Shown piece by piece: positions 1 through 8,682 of a stretch of DNA of 63,435 nucleotides (the stretch's first letter is position 1; the number at the start of each line of letters is the position of its first letter). Under the pieces are notes generated by a model that was given only the letters and a program-made list of their open reading frames with translations, ran no database searches and was not told the origin of the DNA. This DNA comes from an uncultured Mediterraneibacter sp. (lineage in GTDB: Bacteria > Bacillota > Clostridia > Lachnospirales > Lachnospiraceae), in assembly GCA_944381935.1 (NCBI GenBank), contig CALWMN010000016.1, positions 1-63,435 on the forward strand, read 5' to 3'. The position numbers and the translations under genes are program-made.

Positions 1-294
1 GGAGGATATGACAAAGATTCTTCCTATGACGAGTGGATTGAATCGTTTGACGGCAAAGTCAGGAAGCTGGTCCTCCTGGGCGCTACAAAGGAAAAGATAG
101 CCAAAACAGCTCAAAGACTGGGGTTTCATGATATTGTGATGGCAGACAGCTTTGAGGAGGCTTTTGAAAAATGCGTGGAATATGCGATGCCGGGGGATGC
201 AGTGCTTCTTTCCCCGGCGTGCGCAAGCTGGGGGATGTTCAAAAATTATGAGGAACGCGGGGATAAATTCAGGGAACTTGTAAATCAGTTATAG
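1..294 (+). CDS. murD: UDP-N-acetylmuramoylalanine--D-glutamate ligase, C-terminal fragment
   Basis: The open frame starts at base 1 and ends at TAG 292-294, so only the last 97 residues are present. The segment LLSPACASWGMFKNYEERG near the end is the conserved C-terminal signature of MurD. MurD adds D-glutamate to UDP-MurNAc-L-Ala in the cytoplasm during peptidoglycan precursor synthesis. The next gene, ftsW, starts 14 nt downstream, as in the classic division/cell-wall cluster, which supports the call. The N-terminal ATP-binding part lies outside the window. Truncation is due to the window edge, not to a mutation. Confidence 0.93.
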   Translation, partial: GGYDKDSSYDEWIESFDGKVRKLVLLGATKEKIAKTAQRLGFHDIVMADSFEEAFEKCVEYAMPGDAVLLSPACASWGMFKNYEERGDKFRELVNQL

Positions 295-308
295 GGAGTG
301 AATTTATA

Positions 309-1394
309 TTGGAGCGTCCGGGGAAGAAATATGCATTTGACGACACTTTGCTGGCAGTGGTGCTGATCCTGGCAGGAATCGGGCTGGTAATCCTCTACAG
401 CACCAGTGCATATAACGGGAGAGTGAAGTTTCATGATTCTCTGTATTACCTGAAAAAGCAAGGGTTTGCCACGCTGCTTGGACTGGCAGGCATGGCTGTG
501 GTGGCGAGGATCGATTATCACAGATGGGTTCCCCTGGCTGTTCCGGGATATCTCGTGGCAATTCTGCTTTCGGTTGCGGTTATGTTTTTCGGAGATGAGT
601 ATAACGGGTCCAAAAGATGGTTGTCTTTGGGCCCGGTTTCTTTTCAGCCGTCAGAGTTTGCCAAGGTTGCAGTAATCCTGTTCCTGGCGTGCATTGTAAG
701 CAGGAATGTGAAAAAGATGGGGCACTTTGGCGCAGTTATCCTGATGATGCTTCCGGTGATTCCCATTGCAGCCCTGGTCGGGGCGAGTAATCTGAGCACG
801 GCGCTCATTATCCTGGGGATTTCGGCGGTTATCATTTTTACTGCAAGTCCGCGTTATTCCCAGTTTATCTGGATGGCAGCCGCGGGGATCTCTTTTATGG
901 CGGTATTCCTTGCCCTTGAGAGCTATCGGCTGGAGCGGCTTGCAATCTGGCGCAACCCGGAACAATATGAAAAGGGATACCAGACACTGCAGGGCCTGTA
1001 TGCCATAGGAAGCGGAGGACTCTTTGGGAGAGGCCTGGGAAACAGTGTGCAGAAGCTCGGGTTTCTCCCGGAGGCGCAAAATGATATGATTTTCTCCATC
1101 ATCTGTGAGGAACTCGGACTCGTGGGTGCTTCGGTGATTATCATTCTTTTTCTGATCCTGATCTGGCGTTTTTTCGTGATTGCAACAAAGGCGAAGGACC
1201 TGCTCGGAGCATTGATTGCATCGGGGGCAATGGGACATATGATGATACAGGTGATTCTAAACATTGCGGTTGTGACAAACACGATCCCAAACACGGGGAT
1301 CACGCTGCCGTTTATCAGCTACGGCGGAACATCGGTTGTGTTTTTGCTGCTGGAAATGGGACTTGTCTTAAGCGTATCAAATCTGGTAGAATAA
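309..1394 (+). CDS. ftsW: SEDS-family peptidoglycan polymerase FtsW/SpoVE
   Basis: A 361-residue polytopic membrane protein with about ten hydrophobic segments. It belongs to the SEDS family (FtsW, RodA, SpoVE), which polymerises lipid II glycan strands with a partner class B PBP. Family features visible are GSKRWLSLGPVSFQPSEFAK (about residues 98-117) and the C-terminal NTGITLPFISYGGTS. Its place between murD and ftsQ argues for FtsW/SpoVE rather than RodA. The start is TTG 309, placed 8 nt after GGGAGTG. No murG or murB lies between ftsW and ftsQ here, unlike in Bacillus. Whether it serves vegetative division, spore cortex synthesis or both cannot be told from sequence. Confidence 0.92.
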   Translation: MERPGKKYAFDDTLLAVVLILAGIGLVILYSTSAYNGRVKFHDSLYYLKKQGFATLLGLAGMAVVARIDYHRWVPLAVPGYLVAILLSVAVMFFGDEYNGSKRWLSLGPVSFQPSEFAKVAVILFLACIVSRNVKKMGHFGAVILMMLPVIPIAALVGASNLSTALIILGISAVIIFTASPRYSQFIWMAAAGISFMAVFLALESYRLERLAIWRNPEQYEKGYQTLQGLYAIGSGGLFGRGLGNSVQKLGFLPEAQNDMIFSIICEELGLVGASVIIILFLILIWRFFVIATKAKDLLGALIASGAMGHMMIQVILNIAVVTNTIPNTGITLPFISYGGTSVVFLLLEMGLVLSVSNLVE

Positions 1395-1421
1395 TAGCCG
1401 TATAGCCGAAGGAGGAGTTGG

Positions 1422-2159
1422 ATGAGAAGAAAAAAACACAGAAGAAAAGCCGGAAGAGTTGTCCTGACAATTCTTCTTATTCTCGCACTGCTTGCTGTGA
1501 TTGTGATTTTCGGGTTCAGGACCCGCTCCATCCAGGTAGAAGGGAATGACTATTACAGTGACACTTCGATCACGACATGGGTAGAGAATGATGAATTGTC
1601 TGTCAATACGCTATATATTCTGATAAAATATAACCTGACGGACGCCAGCCTCCCGTCAGCAATAGAGAGTATGAAGGCATCTCTGAAAAATCCTTGGACT
1701 GTCAGCATGGCTGTCAGGGAGAAGGACATGCTAGGATACGTGGACTATGATAACGCGTACCTTTATTTTGACCAGGACGGAATGGCTTCCCTAAGGACAA
1801 AGAAAGTAATAGAAGGGGTTCCGTATATTGAAGGACTGGAATTTGACACAGGGGGAGTTAAGATCGGGGAAGGCCTTCCTGTGGAAGATGAGAGCATCTT
1901 CGGTAAAATAGTGGAAGTGTCAAAATATCTGGAAAAGTACAGCCTTGCCCCGGACCGTCTTGTCTGCGGGGAGAACGGCATAACGGTCTACTTTGGGAAT
2001 GTGGAAGTCATGCTTGGGGAGGAAAACTATGAGGACAGGCTTGCCCAGGCGGAGGTGATCCTGGAAAAGTTAAAGGAGAGCTATCCGGATACCGCAGGAA
2101 CACTGCATCTGGAAAATTATGACGCTTCTTCTTCCGCAATAAGTTTTGTTCCTGAATAG
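1422..2159 (+). CDS. ftsQ: Cell division protein FtsQ/DivIB
   Basis: A 245-residue bitopic protein: a basic N-terminus (MRRKKHRRKAGR), one membrane segment at about residues 13-31, then an extracellular POTRA-like domain beginning FRTRSIQVEGNDYYSD. This is the architecture of FtsQ/DivIB, which links the cytoplasmic and periplasmic parts of the divisome. It follows ftsW by 27 nt with a GGAGGAG ribosome binding site and precedes ftsZ. The identification rests on topology, the POTRA start motif and position, since FtsQ sequences are poorly conserved. No ftsA lies between this gene and ftsZ. Confidence 0.85.
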   Translation: MRRKKHRRKAGRVVLTILLILALLAVIVIFGFRTRSIQVEGNDYYSDTSITTWVENDELSVNTLYILIKYNLTDASLPSAIESMKASLKNPWTVSMAVREKDMLGYVDYDNAYLYFDQDGMASLRTKKVIEGVPYIEGLEFDTGGVKIGEGLPVEDESIFGKIVEVSKYLEKYSLAPDRLVCGENGITVYFGNVEVMLGEENYEDRLAQAEVILEKLKESYPDTAGTLHLENYDASSSAISFVPE

Positions 2160-2191
2160 TATAAAAAAGCAGAAAAATAAGAAAAAATGTA

Positions 2192-2220
2192 TTGATTATT
2201 TACTGAAAAGACTTTATTAT
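2192..2220 (+). promoter_or_regulatory. Sigma-A type promoter for ftsZ
   Basis: TTGATT (2192-2197) and TATTAT (2215-2220) are separated by 17 nt in the AT-rich 138-nt gap between ftsQ and ftsZ. It would give ftsZ its own transcript in addition to read-through from ftsQ. A second overlapping -10-like TATACT lies at 2220-2225. Confidence 0.5.
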
Positions 2221-2297
2221 ATACTTATTGGATTATACCGTTCAATCAAAAAAGGGATGTATAAAAAATTAATAAGACGACAAAGGAGGAAATACTC

Positions 2298-3476
2298 TTG
2301 TTAGAAATTAAAACCAACGAATCGGAAGCAGCTGCAAGAATAATTGTTGTCGGAGTCGGCGGAGGCGGTAATAATGCGGTAAACCGGATGATAGATGAGC
2401 AGATTGCAGGTGTGGAATTTATCGCAGTGAATACAGATAAACAGGCACTGCAGCTGTGTAAAGCGCCAACTCTGATGCAGATTGGCGAGAAGCTTACGAA
2501 AGGACTTGGTGCCGGGGCACAGCCTGAAGTAGGGGAGAAGGCGGCGGAAGAAAGTTCTGAGGAGATTTCCGGAGCACTGAAAGGTGCAGACATGGTATTT
2601 GTCACCTGCGGCATGGGCGGCGGTACAGGTACAGGAGCAGCGCCTGTTATTGCCCGTATTGCAAAGGATCAGGGGGCTCTTACGGTTGGAGTCGTGACGA
2701 AGCCGTTCCGTTTTGAGTCCAAGACGAGGATGCAGAACGCCCTTTCAGGGATTGAAAAGTTAAAAGAAAGTGTAGATACGATTATTGTAATACCAAACGA
2801 TAAACTTCTTGAGGTAGTGGACAGGCGTACGACGATGCCTGAGGCACTGAAGAAGGCGGACGAGGTTCTGCAGCAGGGTATCCAGGGAATCACGGATCTG
2901 ATCAATGTACCGTCCCTGATCAACCTTGACTTTGCAGATATCCAGACAGTTATGAAGGATAAAGGAATTGCCCATATCGGGATCGGTTCCGGACGCGGGG
3001 ACGACAAAGCCCTTGAGGCTGTCAAGGAGGCTGTTGCCAGTCCGCTTCTTGAGACAACGATTCAGGGTGCATCCAATGTTATTGTCAATGTTTCCGGTGA
3101 TATCACGCTTATGGATGCATCTGATGCGGCTGACTACGTACAGGAACTGGCAGGAGAGAGCGCAAGCATTATCTTCGGTGCCATGTATGACGACAGCAAG
3201 TCCGACGAATGTACGATCACTGTCATTGCAACAGGCTTACATAATGTAGGCGGCAGTGCTTCCAAGCTCAAGGCAAGGCTTGAGGGACAGAAAAAAGTCG
3301 GATCTATCCTTCCTTCCGGAGACGGAGTGCAGAGGGGAGCGCAGGATCTTGAGCGCAGAACAGGTGCAGTTCCCCAGAGACCGCAGGGCGGTACAATGCC
3401 GACGCTGCAGCCGAGGACCCCATCCAGCAATGTGAAGGAGCAGTCCATCAAAATACCGGATTTCTTTAAGAAATAA
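2298..3476 (+). CDS. ftsZ: Cell division GTPase FtsZ
   Basis: A 392-residue tubulin homologue that forms the cytokinetic ring. The GTP-binding signature [10 protein letters not shown] is intact (about residues 110-119), as are the N-terminal [14 protein letters not shown] and the synergy-loop region [11 protein letters not shown]. After the core comes a variable linker and the C-terminal partner-binding peptide IKIPDFFKK. The start is TTG 2298 behind a strong AAAGGAGG. Length and motifs are normal for the family. No ftsA or sepF adjoins it, so membrane tethering must come from genes outside the window. Confidence 0.98.
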   Translation: MLEIKTNESEAAARIIVVGVGGGGNNAVNRMIDEQIAGVEFIAVNTDKQALQLCKAPTLMQIGEKLTKGLGAGAQPEVGEKAAEESSEEISGALKGADMVFVTCGMGGGTGTGAAPVIARIAKDQGALTVGVVTKPFRFESKTRMQNALSGIEKLKESVDTIIVIPNDKLLEVVDRRTTMPEALKKADEVLQQGIQGITDLINVPSLINLDFADIQTVMKDKGIAHIGIGSGRGDDKALEAVKEAVASPLLETTIQGASNVIVNVSGDITLMDASDAADYVQELAGESASIIFGAMYDDSKSDECTITVIATGLHNVGGSASKLKARLEGQKKVGSILPSGDGVQRGAQDLERRTGAVPQRPQGGTMPTLQPRTPSSNVKEQSIKIPDFFKK

Positions 3477-3503
3477 AGCGTACAAGCTTCATAAGGAAAA
3501 GAA

Positions 3504-3534
3504 AAAGAAACTGTGAGCAGCAGTTTCTTTTTTT
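3504..3534 (+). terminator. Rho-independent terminator after ftsZ
   Basis: A perfect 10-bp stem (AAAGAAACTG 3504-3513 with CAGTTTCTTT 3521-3530), a 7-nt loop and a T run. It separates the division genes from the sporulation cluster. Confidence 0.88.
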
Positions 3535-3577
3535 GTTGCGTCGGACTGGAGTACAGGCAAATGGCTGTGCAGCGCTG

Positions 3578-3643
3578 TGTCGAAATATATTTTACGGCAT
3601 GTGCCAGTATCTGACAAATTTCAAAAGCGCATTGTTTTATAAT
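3578..3643 (+). promoter_or_regulatory. Spo0A-type spoIIG promoter with long spacer
   Basis: A perfect -10 TATAAT (3638-3643) is preceded by CTGACA (3611-3616) at 21 nt, much longer than the usual 17. An exact Spo0A box TGTCGAA lies at 3578-3584, and a one-mismatch box TGACAAA (3612-3618) overlaps the -35. In Bacillus subtilis the spoIIG promoter is known to be a sigma-A promoter with a 22-bp spacer activated by phosphorylated Spo0A. The same layout here makes Spo0A control of spoIIGA-sigE likely. Confidence 0.7.
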
Positions 3644-3675
3644 GGGGCACATACGAAGGAGAAAGAAGGTGAGAC

Positions 3676-4458
3676 ATGTACTATGAGTTATATATCGACG
3701 TGTTGTTTCTGGAGAATTTCATGATGGACAGTCTTCTCCTTTTAGCTGTGAACCGTGTTCTGAAATATAATCGGTCCTATGGACGTATCTTCTTCGGCGG
3801 CGCGATTGGCAGCGTACTTACCTGCCTGGCAATTGCGGCCCCGTTCCCGGCAGTCATCAAACTGATTCTCTTCCATTTCGTTATTAACAGTCTGATGATC
3901 ATTACAGGAATACAGATAAGCACTGTACCGCAGTTTATAAAGGCGTTTCTCCTTTTATACCTGGCTGCATTTGCCCTGGGAGGCGTTATGTATGCGTTCC
4001 GCCCATACATGCGCCATATGAGCCTGCTTTATGCGGCAGGGGTGGGATTTGGCTTCCTGATCTCAAAGCTTTCAGGGGCCCTGTGTCAGTCAGTACGGCA
4101 GGAAATGGTGATCTGTGAGGTTACGATCTACACAGAGAAAGGAGAACATACGGTAAAAGCGCTTTGGGATACGGGCAACAAGCTCACGGACCCTCTGACA
4201 GGGAAAGCGGTCAGCATCATTGATCCCGAAACGGAAAAAATAGTTGTCGGTGCGGCGGAAAAAGCCAGAGGATTCCATTATATCCCATACCGCTGTGTAC
4301 AGGGGGAGAGCATCATGAAGGTTTTCAGGACAGAGAAGATATGTGTCCATATGGAGGAGGACAGATGGGTAAACGATGCTGTGCTGGGAATCGGGGAAAG
4401 TGACATCTCGGGGGATGGAGCTTTCCAGCTTATTCTGAACCCGGATATTTTTTCCTGA
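3676..4458 (+). CDS. spoIIGA: Sigma-E processing aspartic peptidase SpoIIGA
   Basis: A 260-residue protein with about five N-terminal membrane segments (residues 8-130) followed by a cytoplasmic aspartic-protease-like domain. The catalytic motif ALWDTGNKLTDPLTG is present, with the active Asp at residue 165. SpoIIGA is made in the pre-divisional cell and cleaves pro-sigma-E in the mother cell after septation, in response to forespore SpoIIR. The gene sits directly upstream of sigE, its substrate, as in other endospore formers. Start ATG 3676 follows GAAGGTGAG. Confidence 0.95.
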   Translation: MYYELYIDVLFLENFMMDSLLLLAVNRVLKYNRSYGRIFFGGAIGSVLTCLAIAAPFPAVIKLILFHFVINSLMIITGIQISTVPQFIKAFLLLYLAAFALGGVMYAFRPYMRHMSLLYAAGVGFGFLISKLSGALCQSVRQEMVICEVTIYTEKGEHTVKALWDTGNKLTDPLTGKAVSIIDPETEKIVVGAAEKARGFHYIPYRCVQGESIMKVFRTEKICVHMEEDRWVNDAVLGIGESDISGDGAFQLILNPDIFS

Positions 4459-4526
4459 AAGGCAGAGATCAATTTACATAAGAACCAAAACAGCAGAAAA
4501 CGAATACTGGATGATTTAGGAGGAAA

Positions 4527-5273
4527 ATGACAATGGTGGTAAAAGTTGCGGTTCCGCAGCAGTTTAAATTAAGGGTGATCCCGGATATTAGGAGCTTCTT
4601 CTTCGGGGGACACAAAGAGATCCATTATATAGGGGGAACTGAGATTCTGCCGCCGCCCCTTGAGGGAAGGCAGGAAGCGGAGGCTATCGGGCGCCTGGGG
4701 ACAGAGTATGACGAGGAAGCCAGGAAGACGCTCATAGAGCATAACCTCCGTCTTGTCGTATACATAGCGAAAAAATTTGACAATACGGGCGTGGGTGTGG
4801 AAGACCTGATCTCCATCGGGACAATCGGGCTGATCAAGGCGATCAATACCTTTAATCCGACAAAGAAGATCAAGCTTGCAACATATGCATCGAGGTGTAT
4901 CGAAAACGAGATCCTGATGTACTTAAGGAGAAACAGTAAAACCAGGCTGGAGGTATCGATCGATGAACCGCTCAACGTAGACTGGGACGGAAACGAACTC
5001 CTTCTCTCGGACATATTGGGGACAGAGGAGGACACCATATACCGGGACCTGGAGAATGAGGCGGAGCGGAAGCTTCTTGTGCGGGCGCTCAATAAGCTTA
5101 ACAGCCGGGAGAAGCTGATTGTGAGGATGAGGTTTGGCCTGGATGATCCGGAGGGGAGAGAAAAGACGCAGAAAGAGGTGGCGGATATCCTCGGGATCTC
5201 GCAGTCCTACATATCGCGTCTGGAAAAGAAGATCATGCAGAGACTGAAAAGGGAAATGGTCAGGTACGAGTAA
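4527..5273 (+). CDS. sigE: RNA polymerase sporulation sigma factor SigE (pro-sigma-E)
   Basis: A 248-residue sigma-70 family factor controlling early mother-cell genes. Region 2 is clear ([20 protein letters not shown], then [12 protein letters not shown]), and region 4 ends [16 protein letters not shown]. About 35 residues precede the conserved [13 protein letters not shown], corresponding to the inhibitory pro-sequence; SpoIIGA is expected to cut just before this motif. AGGAGG precedes ATG 4527. A second in-frame ATG at 4533 is possible but less well spaced. Confidence 0.97.
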   Translation: MTMVVKVAVPQQFKLRVIPDIRSFFFGGHKEIHYIGGTEILPPPLEGRQEAEAIGRLGTEYDEEARKTLIEHNLRLVVYIAKKFDNTGVGVEDLISIGTIGLIKAINTFNPTKKIKLATYASRCIENEILMYLRRNSKTRLEVSIDEPLNVDWDGNELLLSDILGTEEDTIYRDLENEAERKLLVRALNKLNSREKLIVRMRFGLDDPEGREKTQKEVADILGISQSYISRLEKKIMQRLKREMVRYE

Positions 5274-5311
5274 AAGATAGGAACAAAACAGATGTATTCT
5301 CTTCGGAAAAA

Positions 5312-5320
5312 TGGTACAAT
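5312..5320 (+). promoter_or_regulatory. Extended -10 element upstream of the metallo-beta-lactamase gene
   Basis: TGGTACAAT forms an extended -10 (TGn plus TACAAT 5315-5320) in the gap after sigE. No good -35 is visible at 16-18 nt, which extended -10 promoters can tolerate. It could make the downstream gene independent of the sigE transcript. Confidence 0.4.
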
Positions 5321-5351
5321 AGAAGAAAAGTGAAAAGGGTTGGTGAGGCGT

Positions 5352-6956
5352 ATGAAGCTTACATTTATCGGCGCTGCCCATGAAGTTACGGGAAGCTGCC
5401 ACTTTCTTGAGGCGGCGGGGAAAAACATTCTGATCGACTGTGGGATGGAACAGGGACCGGACCTGTATGAGAACCCGGGACTGCCGATTGCAGAGAGTGA
5501 GGTTGACTATGTATTCCTGACACATGCACATATCGACCACTCGGGCATGCTCCCAAAGCTGGCGAGGAACGGATTCAAAGGACAGATTTTTGCCACGTTC
5601 GCCACAGCAGACCTCTGTGATATCATGCTCCGTGACAGCGCGCACATCCAGGAGTTTGAGGCGGAGTGGAGAAACCGGAAGGGGAAGCGTGCAGGCAAGC
5701 CGGAATATGAACCGGCATATGTTATGCAGGACGCCCTGGATGCCATAGAATGTCTGGTTCCGTGCAATTACGGGGAGAGGATCACGATATGCGACGGAAT
5801 ACAGATCCGCTTCACAGATGTGGGACATCTGCTCGGATCCGCCAGCATCGAGGTATGGGCGACAGAGGAGGGCGTGACAAAGAAGATTGTATTTTCCGGT
5901 GATGTGGGGAATCTTGACCAGCCTATCATCAAGGACCCTACATATACGGAAACGGCTGATTATGTTGTGGTAGAATCCACCTATGGAAACCGGATACATG
6001 CGGCAGAAAAACCGGATTACATCGGGGAGTTTACCAGGATCATCCGTGAGACATTCGACCGTGGGGGGAATGTGGTGATTCCGTCCTTTGCAGTAGGAAG
6101 GACGCAGGAAATGCTGTATTTCATACGGGAGATCAAGGAGAAAAAGCTGCTGGAGGAATATCAGGACTTTGAGGTGTACCTGGACAGTCCCCTGGCAATT
6201 GAAGCCACCAGGATCTTTACCAAAAATATGCGGGACTGCTTTGACAAAGAGGCCCTGGATCTGGTGAATGCGGGGATCAACCCGCTTGTGTTCCCCGGAC
6301 TGCATACATCTACCACAAGTGAAGATTCCAAGATGATCAACTTCATCGAGAAACCAAAGGTGATTATATCCGCATCGGGAATGTGCGACGCAGGGCGTAT
6401 CCGCCATCATTTAAAGCACAATCTCTGGCGGCCGGAATGTACGGTGCTCTTTGTCGGGTATCAGGCGGCCGGAACGCTGGGACGCAGGCTTCTGGAAGGG
6501 GAAAAGAACATTAAGCTCTTCGGAGAAGATATCGAAGTCCGGGCCAGGATCGAGAGCCTCCACGGCGTGAGCGGCCATGCGGATATGAACGGGCTGCTCA
6601 AATGGATAGGAGGGTTCCGGACACCTGTCGAGAGGGTGTTCGTGGTCCACGGAGAGGATACGGTCACAGAGGAATTTGCCAGAACGGTTGAAGAGAAGTT
6701 CGGATACCCGTCATGGGCGCCTTATCCCTGCGGTGAGGCGGATCTTCTCAGGAACGAAATCATAAGCGAAGGTATCCGCATACCGGTGAAACCCAAAAAA
6801 GCTTCCAGGCGCAGGGCAGATACAGCCTTCGACAGGCTGGTCGAGGCAGGGAAAAGGCTGCTTGACATTATATACAGGAATGAAGGATTGTCAAACAAAG
6901 ACAAAGCCAGGTTTGAAAGCCAGATCAACAATCTTGCCGATAAATGGGATGACTGA
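5352..6956 (+). CDS. Beta-CASP metallo-beta-lactamase fold RNA-processing-like hydrolase
   Basis: About 534 residues. The N-terminal metallo-beta-lactamase domain carries the zinc motif THAHIDHSG (H58, H60, D62, H63), then DVGHLLGSASIEV and SGDVGN. The beta-CASP and RMMBL parts follow, with PSFAVGRTQEML, SASGMCDAGRIRHHL and LHGVSGHADMNGL. This arrangement matches the CPSF-73/YSH1-like family of RNA endo/exonucleases, although the physiological substrate is unknown. ATG 5352 fits the usual family N-terminus (MKLTFIGAAHEVTGS). Upstream in-frame TTG 5340 and GTG 5343 also exist, and the ribosome binding sites do not decide between them. The gene lies between sigE and sigG, which are adjacent in many spore formers. 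Confidence 0.88.
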   Translation: MKLTFIGAAHEVTGSCHFLEAAGKNILIDCGMEQGPDLYENPGLPIAESEVDYVFLTHAHIDHSGMLPKLARNGFKGQIFATFATADLCDIMLRDSAHIQEFEAEWRNRKGKRAGKPEYEPAYVMQDALDAIECLVPCNYGERITICDGIQIRFTDVGHLLGSASIEVWATEEGVTKKIVFSGDVGNLDQPIIKDPTYTETADYVVVESTYGNRIHAAEKPDYIGEFTRIIRETFDRGGNVVIPSFAVGRTQEMLYFIREIKEKKLLEEYQDFEVYLDSPLAIEATRIFTKNMRDCFDKEALDLVNAGINPLVFPGLHTSTTSEDSKMINFIEKPKVIISASGMCDAGRIRHHLKHNLWRPECTVLFVGYQAAGTLGRRLLEGEKNIKLFGEDIEVRARIESLHGVSGHADMNGLLKWIGGFRTPVERVFVVHGEDTVTEEFARTVEEKFGYPSWAPYPCGEADLLRNEIISEGIRIPVKPKKASRRRADTAFDRLVEAGKRLLDIIYRNEGLSNKDKARFESQINNLADKWDD

Positions 6957-6969
6957 CCCAAACAGGAGC

Positions 6970-7014
6970 AAAACCCTTCCGCGGGGATATTACATATCTT
7001 CGCGGAAGGGTTTT
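6970..7014. terminator. Strong bidirectional-looking terminator before sigG
   Basis: A 14-bp perfect stem (6970-6983 with 7001-7014), A-rich on one side and T-rich on the other, with an inner GATAT/ATATC pairing. It ends the sigE/metallo-beta-lactamase transcript, so sigG must be started from its own promoter in the 100 nt that follow. Confidence 0.88.
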
Positions 7015-7114
7015 GTCAAGGTCTAAAAGTTTATTAAATTTTGTACTGCATCGAATATTTCACGTCAGAGTGAGAATCATCTTAATTAGAAAATCGCTTA
7101 GGAGGATTCTTACA

Positions 7115-7897
7115 ATGATGGGAAACAAGGTTGAACTGTGCGGGGTGAATACATCGAAGCTGCCGCTTTTAAAAGAAGAAGAAAAAGAGGAGCTGTTCGC
7201 CCGGATCCAAAAGGGGGATGAAGAGGCGCGGGAACAATATATAAAAGGCAACTTAAGACTGGTTTTAAGCGTGATCAAACGGTTTGACGGGAGCAATGAA
7301 AATGCAGACGATCTGTTTCAGATCGGGTGCGTAGGGCTGATGAAGGCAGTGGATCATTTTGATCCGGGGAGAAAGGTAAAGTTTTCCACCTATGCAGTAC
7401 CGATGATCATAGGAGAGATCCGGCGCTACCTTCGGGATAACAGTTCGATCCGCGTCAGCAGATCCTTAAGGGATACCGCTTACAAAGCAATCTATGCGAA
7501 GGAAGGATATATCAGGCAGCATATGAAAGAGCCTACAGTCCAGGAGATCGCTGACGAGATCGGGATCTCAAAGGAGGATGTGGTGTTTGCGCTTGATGCG
7601 ATACAGGCGCCTATGAGCCTGCATGAACCGGTATACAGTGACGGAGGGGACGCATTGTACGTGATGGACCAGGTCAGTGACAAGAAAAACAAAGAGGAGA
7701 ACTGGGTGGAGGAGTTGTCCCTGGAAGCGGCAATGGAACGGTTGAATGAACGGGAAAGATACATTATCACGCTGCGGTTTTTTGAGGGGAAGACACAGAT
7801 GGAGGTGGCAGACCAGATTCAGATCTCTCAGGCACAGGTCAGCCGGCTGGAAAAAAATGCCCTGAAAATCATGCGCCAGTACCTTCTTGGAGAATAG
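7115..7897 (+). CDS. sigG: RNA polymerase sporulation sigma factor SigG
   Basis: A 260-residue sigma factor for late forespore genes. The N-terminus MGNKVELCGVNTSKLPLLK matches the family start, and the sequence continues NLRLVLSVIKRFDG, YAVPMIIGEIRRYLRDN and VSRSLRDTAYKA; region 4 ends QISQAQVSRLEKNALK. Tandem ATGs at 7115 and 7118 follow TTAGGAGGATT. The open frame extends upstream to 7013 through the terminator, but that part lacks family similarity. The gene is separated from sigE by the metallo-beta-lactamase gene and a strong terminator. No convincing sigma-F/G promoter was found in the short leader. Confidence 0.96.
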   Translation: MMGNKVELCGVNTSKLPLLKEEEKEELFARIQKGDEEAREQYIKGNLRLVLSVIKRFDGSNENADDLFQIGCVGLMKAVDHFDPGRKVKFSTYAVPMIIGEIRRYLRDNSSIRVSRSLRDTAYKAIYAKEGYIRQHMKEPTVQEIADEIGISKEDVVFALDAIQAPMSLHEPVYSDGGDALYVMDQVSDKKNKEENWVEELSLEAAMERLNERERYIITLRFFEGKTQMEVADQIQISQAQVSRLEKNALKIMRQYLLGE

Positions 7898-7911
7898 ATG
7901 CCGATAAGGTA

Positions 7912-7940
7912 TTGAAATTTGACTGACTTCATACTATGAT
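7912..7940 (+). promoter_or_regulatory. Sigma-A type promoter for the HAD phosphatase gene
   Basis: TTGAAA (7912-7917) and TATGAT (7935-7940) with a 17-nt spacer, just after the sigG stop. Confidence 0.5.
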
Positions 7941-8010
7941 ATTCATATGGAACTCCCGTCCGCATAAGCCGGGCTGGGGAAGACCAGATGAGGAGAATAT
8001 GGAGGAAGCC

Positions 8011-8682
8011 ATGTATAAAGCGTGTATTTTTGACCTGGACGGAACTTTGACAGATACATTGGAATCTCTGGCCTTTTCGGTAAATGAAACGATGAGAGAG
8101 ATCGGCCTGCCGCAGATTACAAAAGAACAGTGCCGTATGATTGTGGGGAATGGTGCGAAAGTCCTGATAGAAGAGGCGCTGCGCCTTGTGGGGGATGACA
8201 GGCTGGGACACTTTGAAGAGGCAATGCCAGTGTTTCGGAGAATATTTGATGCCAACTGCACATATCATGTAACACCGTATGAGGGAATCCCACAGATGCT
8301 CCTTGAGATGAAGGAGCAGGGGCTTAAGCTGGGTGTGCTGTCGAATAAGCCTGACAGACAGGCGGTGCGGGTTGTAAATGAGATATTCGGGCGGAATGTC
8401 TTTGACCGCGTACAGGGGCAGAGGGAAGGAGTGCCGCGAAAACCCGATCCTGCGGCAGCCCTCGCAATCGCAGAGTCTTTTGGCGCTGCACCGGAAGAAA
8501 CGGTTTATATCGGCGATTCAGAGGTGGATGCCGCGACAGGAAAGGCAGCAGGCATGAAGACAGTCCTTGTGACGTGGGGATTCAGGGAAGCAGAAGTGCT
8601 CAGGGAAGCCGGGGCTGACTGTATGGTGGATTCCGTTGACGAGATCCTGAAGATCGTAAAGGGGAGGAAGAGCGATGAATGA
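8011..8682 (+). CDS. HAD-superfamily phosphatase, phosphoglycolate phosphatase-like
   Basis: A 223-residue cytoplasmic hydrolase. HAD motif I is FDLDGTLTDT (residues 6-15), motif II is LSNKPD, and motifs III/IV are RKPDPAAALAIAESF and YIGDSEVD. The helical cap between motifs I and II is typical of the Gph/beta-phosphoglucomutase branch, so it probably removes phosphate from a small metabolite; the substrate cannot be read from sequence. Start ATG 8011 follows GGAGG; the frame is open upstream to 7936 but without a good site. It overlaps the next gene by 8 nt, indicating translational coupling. Confidence 0.9.
   Translation: MYKACIFDLDGTLTDTLESLAFSVNETMREIGLPQITKEQCRMIVGNGAKVLIEEALRLVGDDRLGHFEEAMPVFRRIFDANCTYHVTPYEGIPQMLLEMKEQGLKLGVLSNKPDRQAVRVVNEIFGRNVFDRVQGQREGVPRKPDPAAALAIAESFGAAPEETVYIGDSEVDAATGKAAGMKTVLVTWGFREAEVLREAGADCMVDSVDEILKIVKGRKSDE

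Noticed and set aside
4923-6410. A 495-codon open frame on the minus strand
   Set aside because: It lies opposite sigE and the metallo-beta-lactamase gene, is rich in His/Arg/Leu/Cys typical of antisense frames, and has no recognisable domain.
7021-7114. A sigma-F/G promoter for sigG (CATCTTA near 7078-7084)
   Set aside because: The -10-like motif has no -35 at the needed 15-18 nt; GAATA is 20 nt away.
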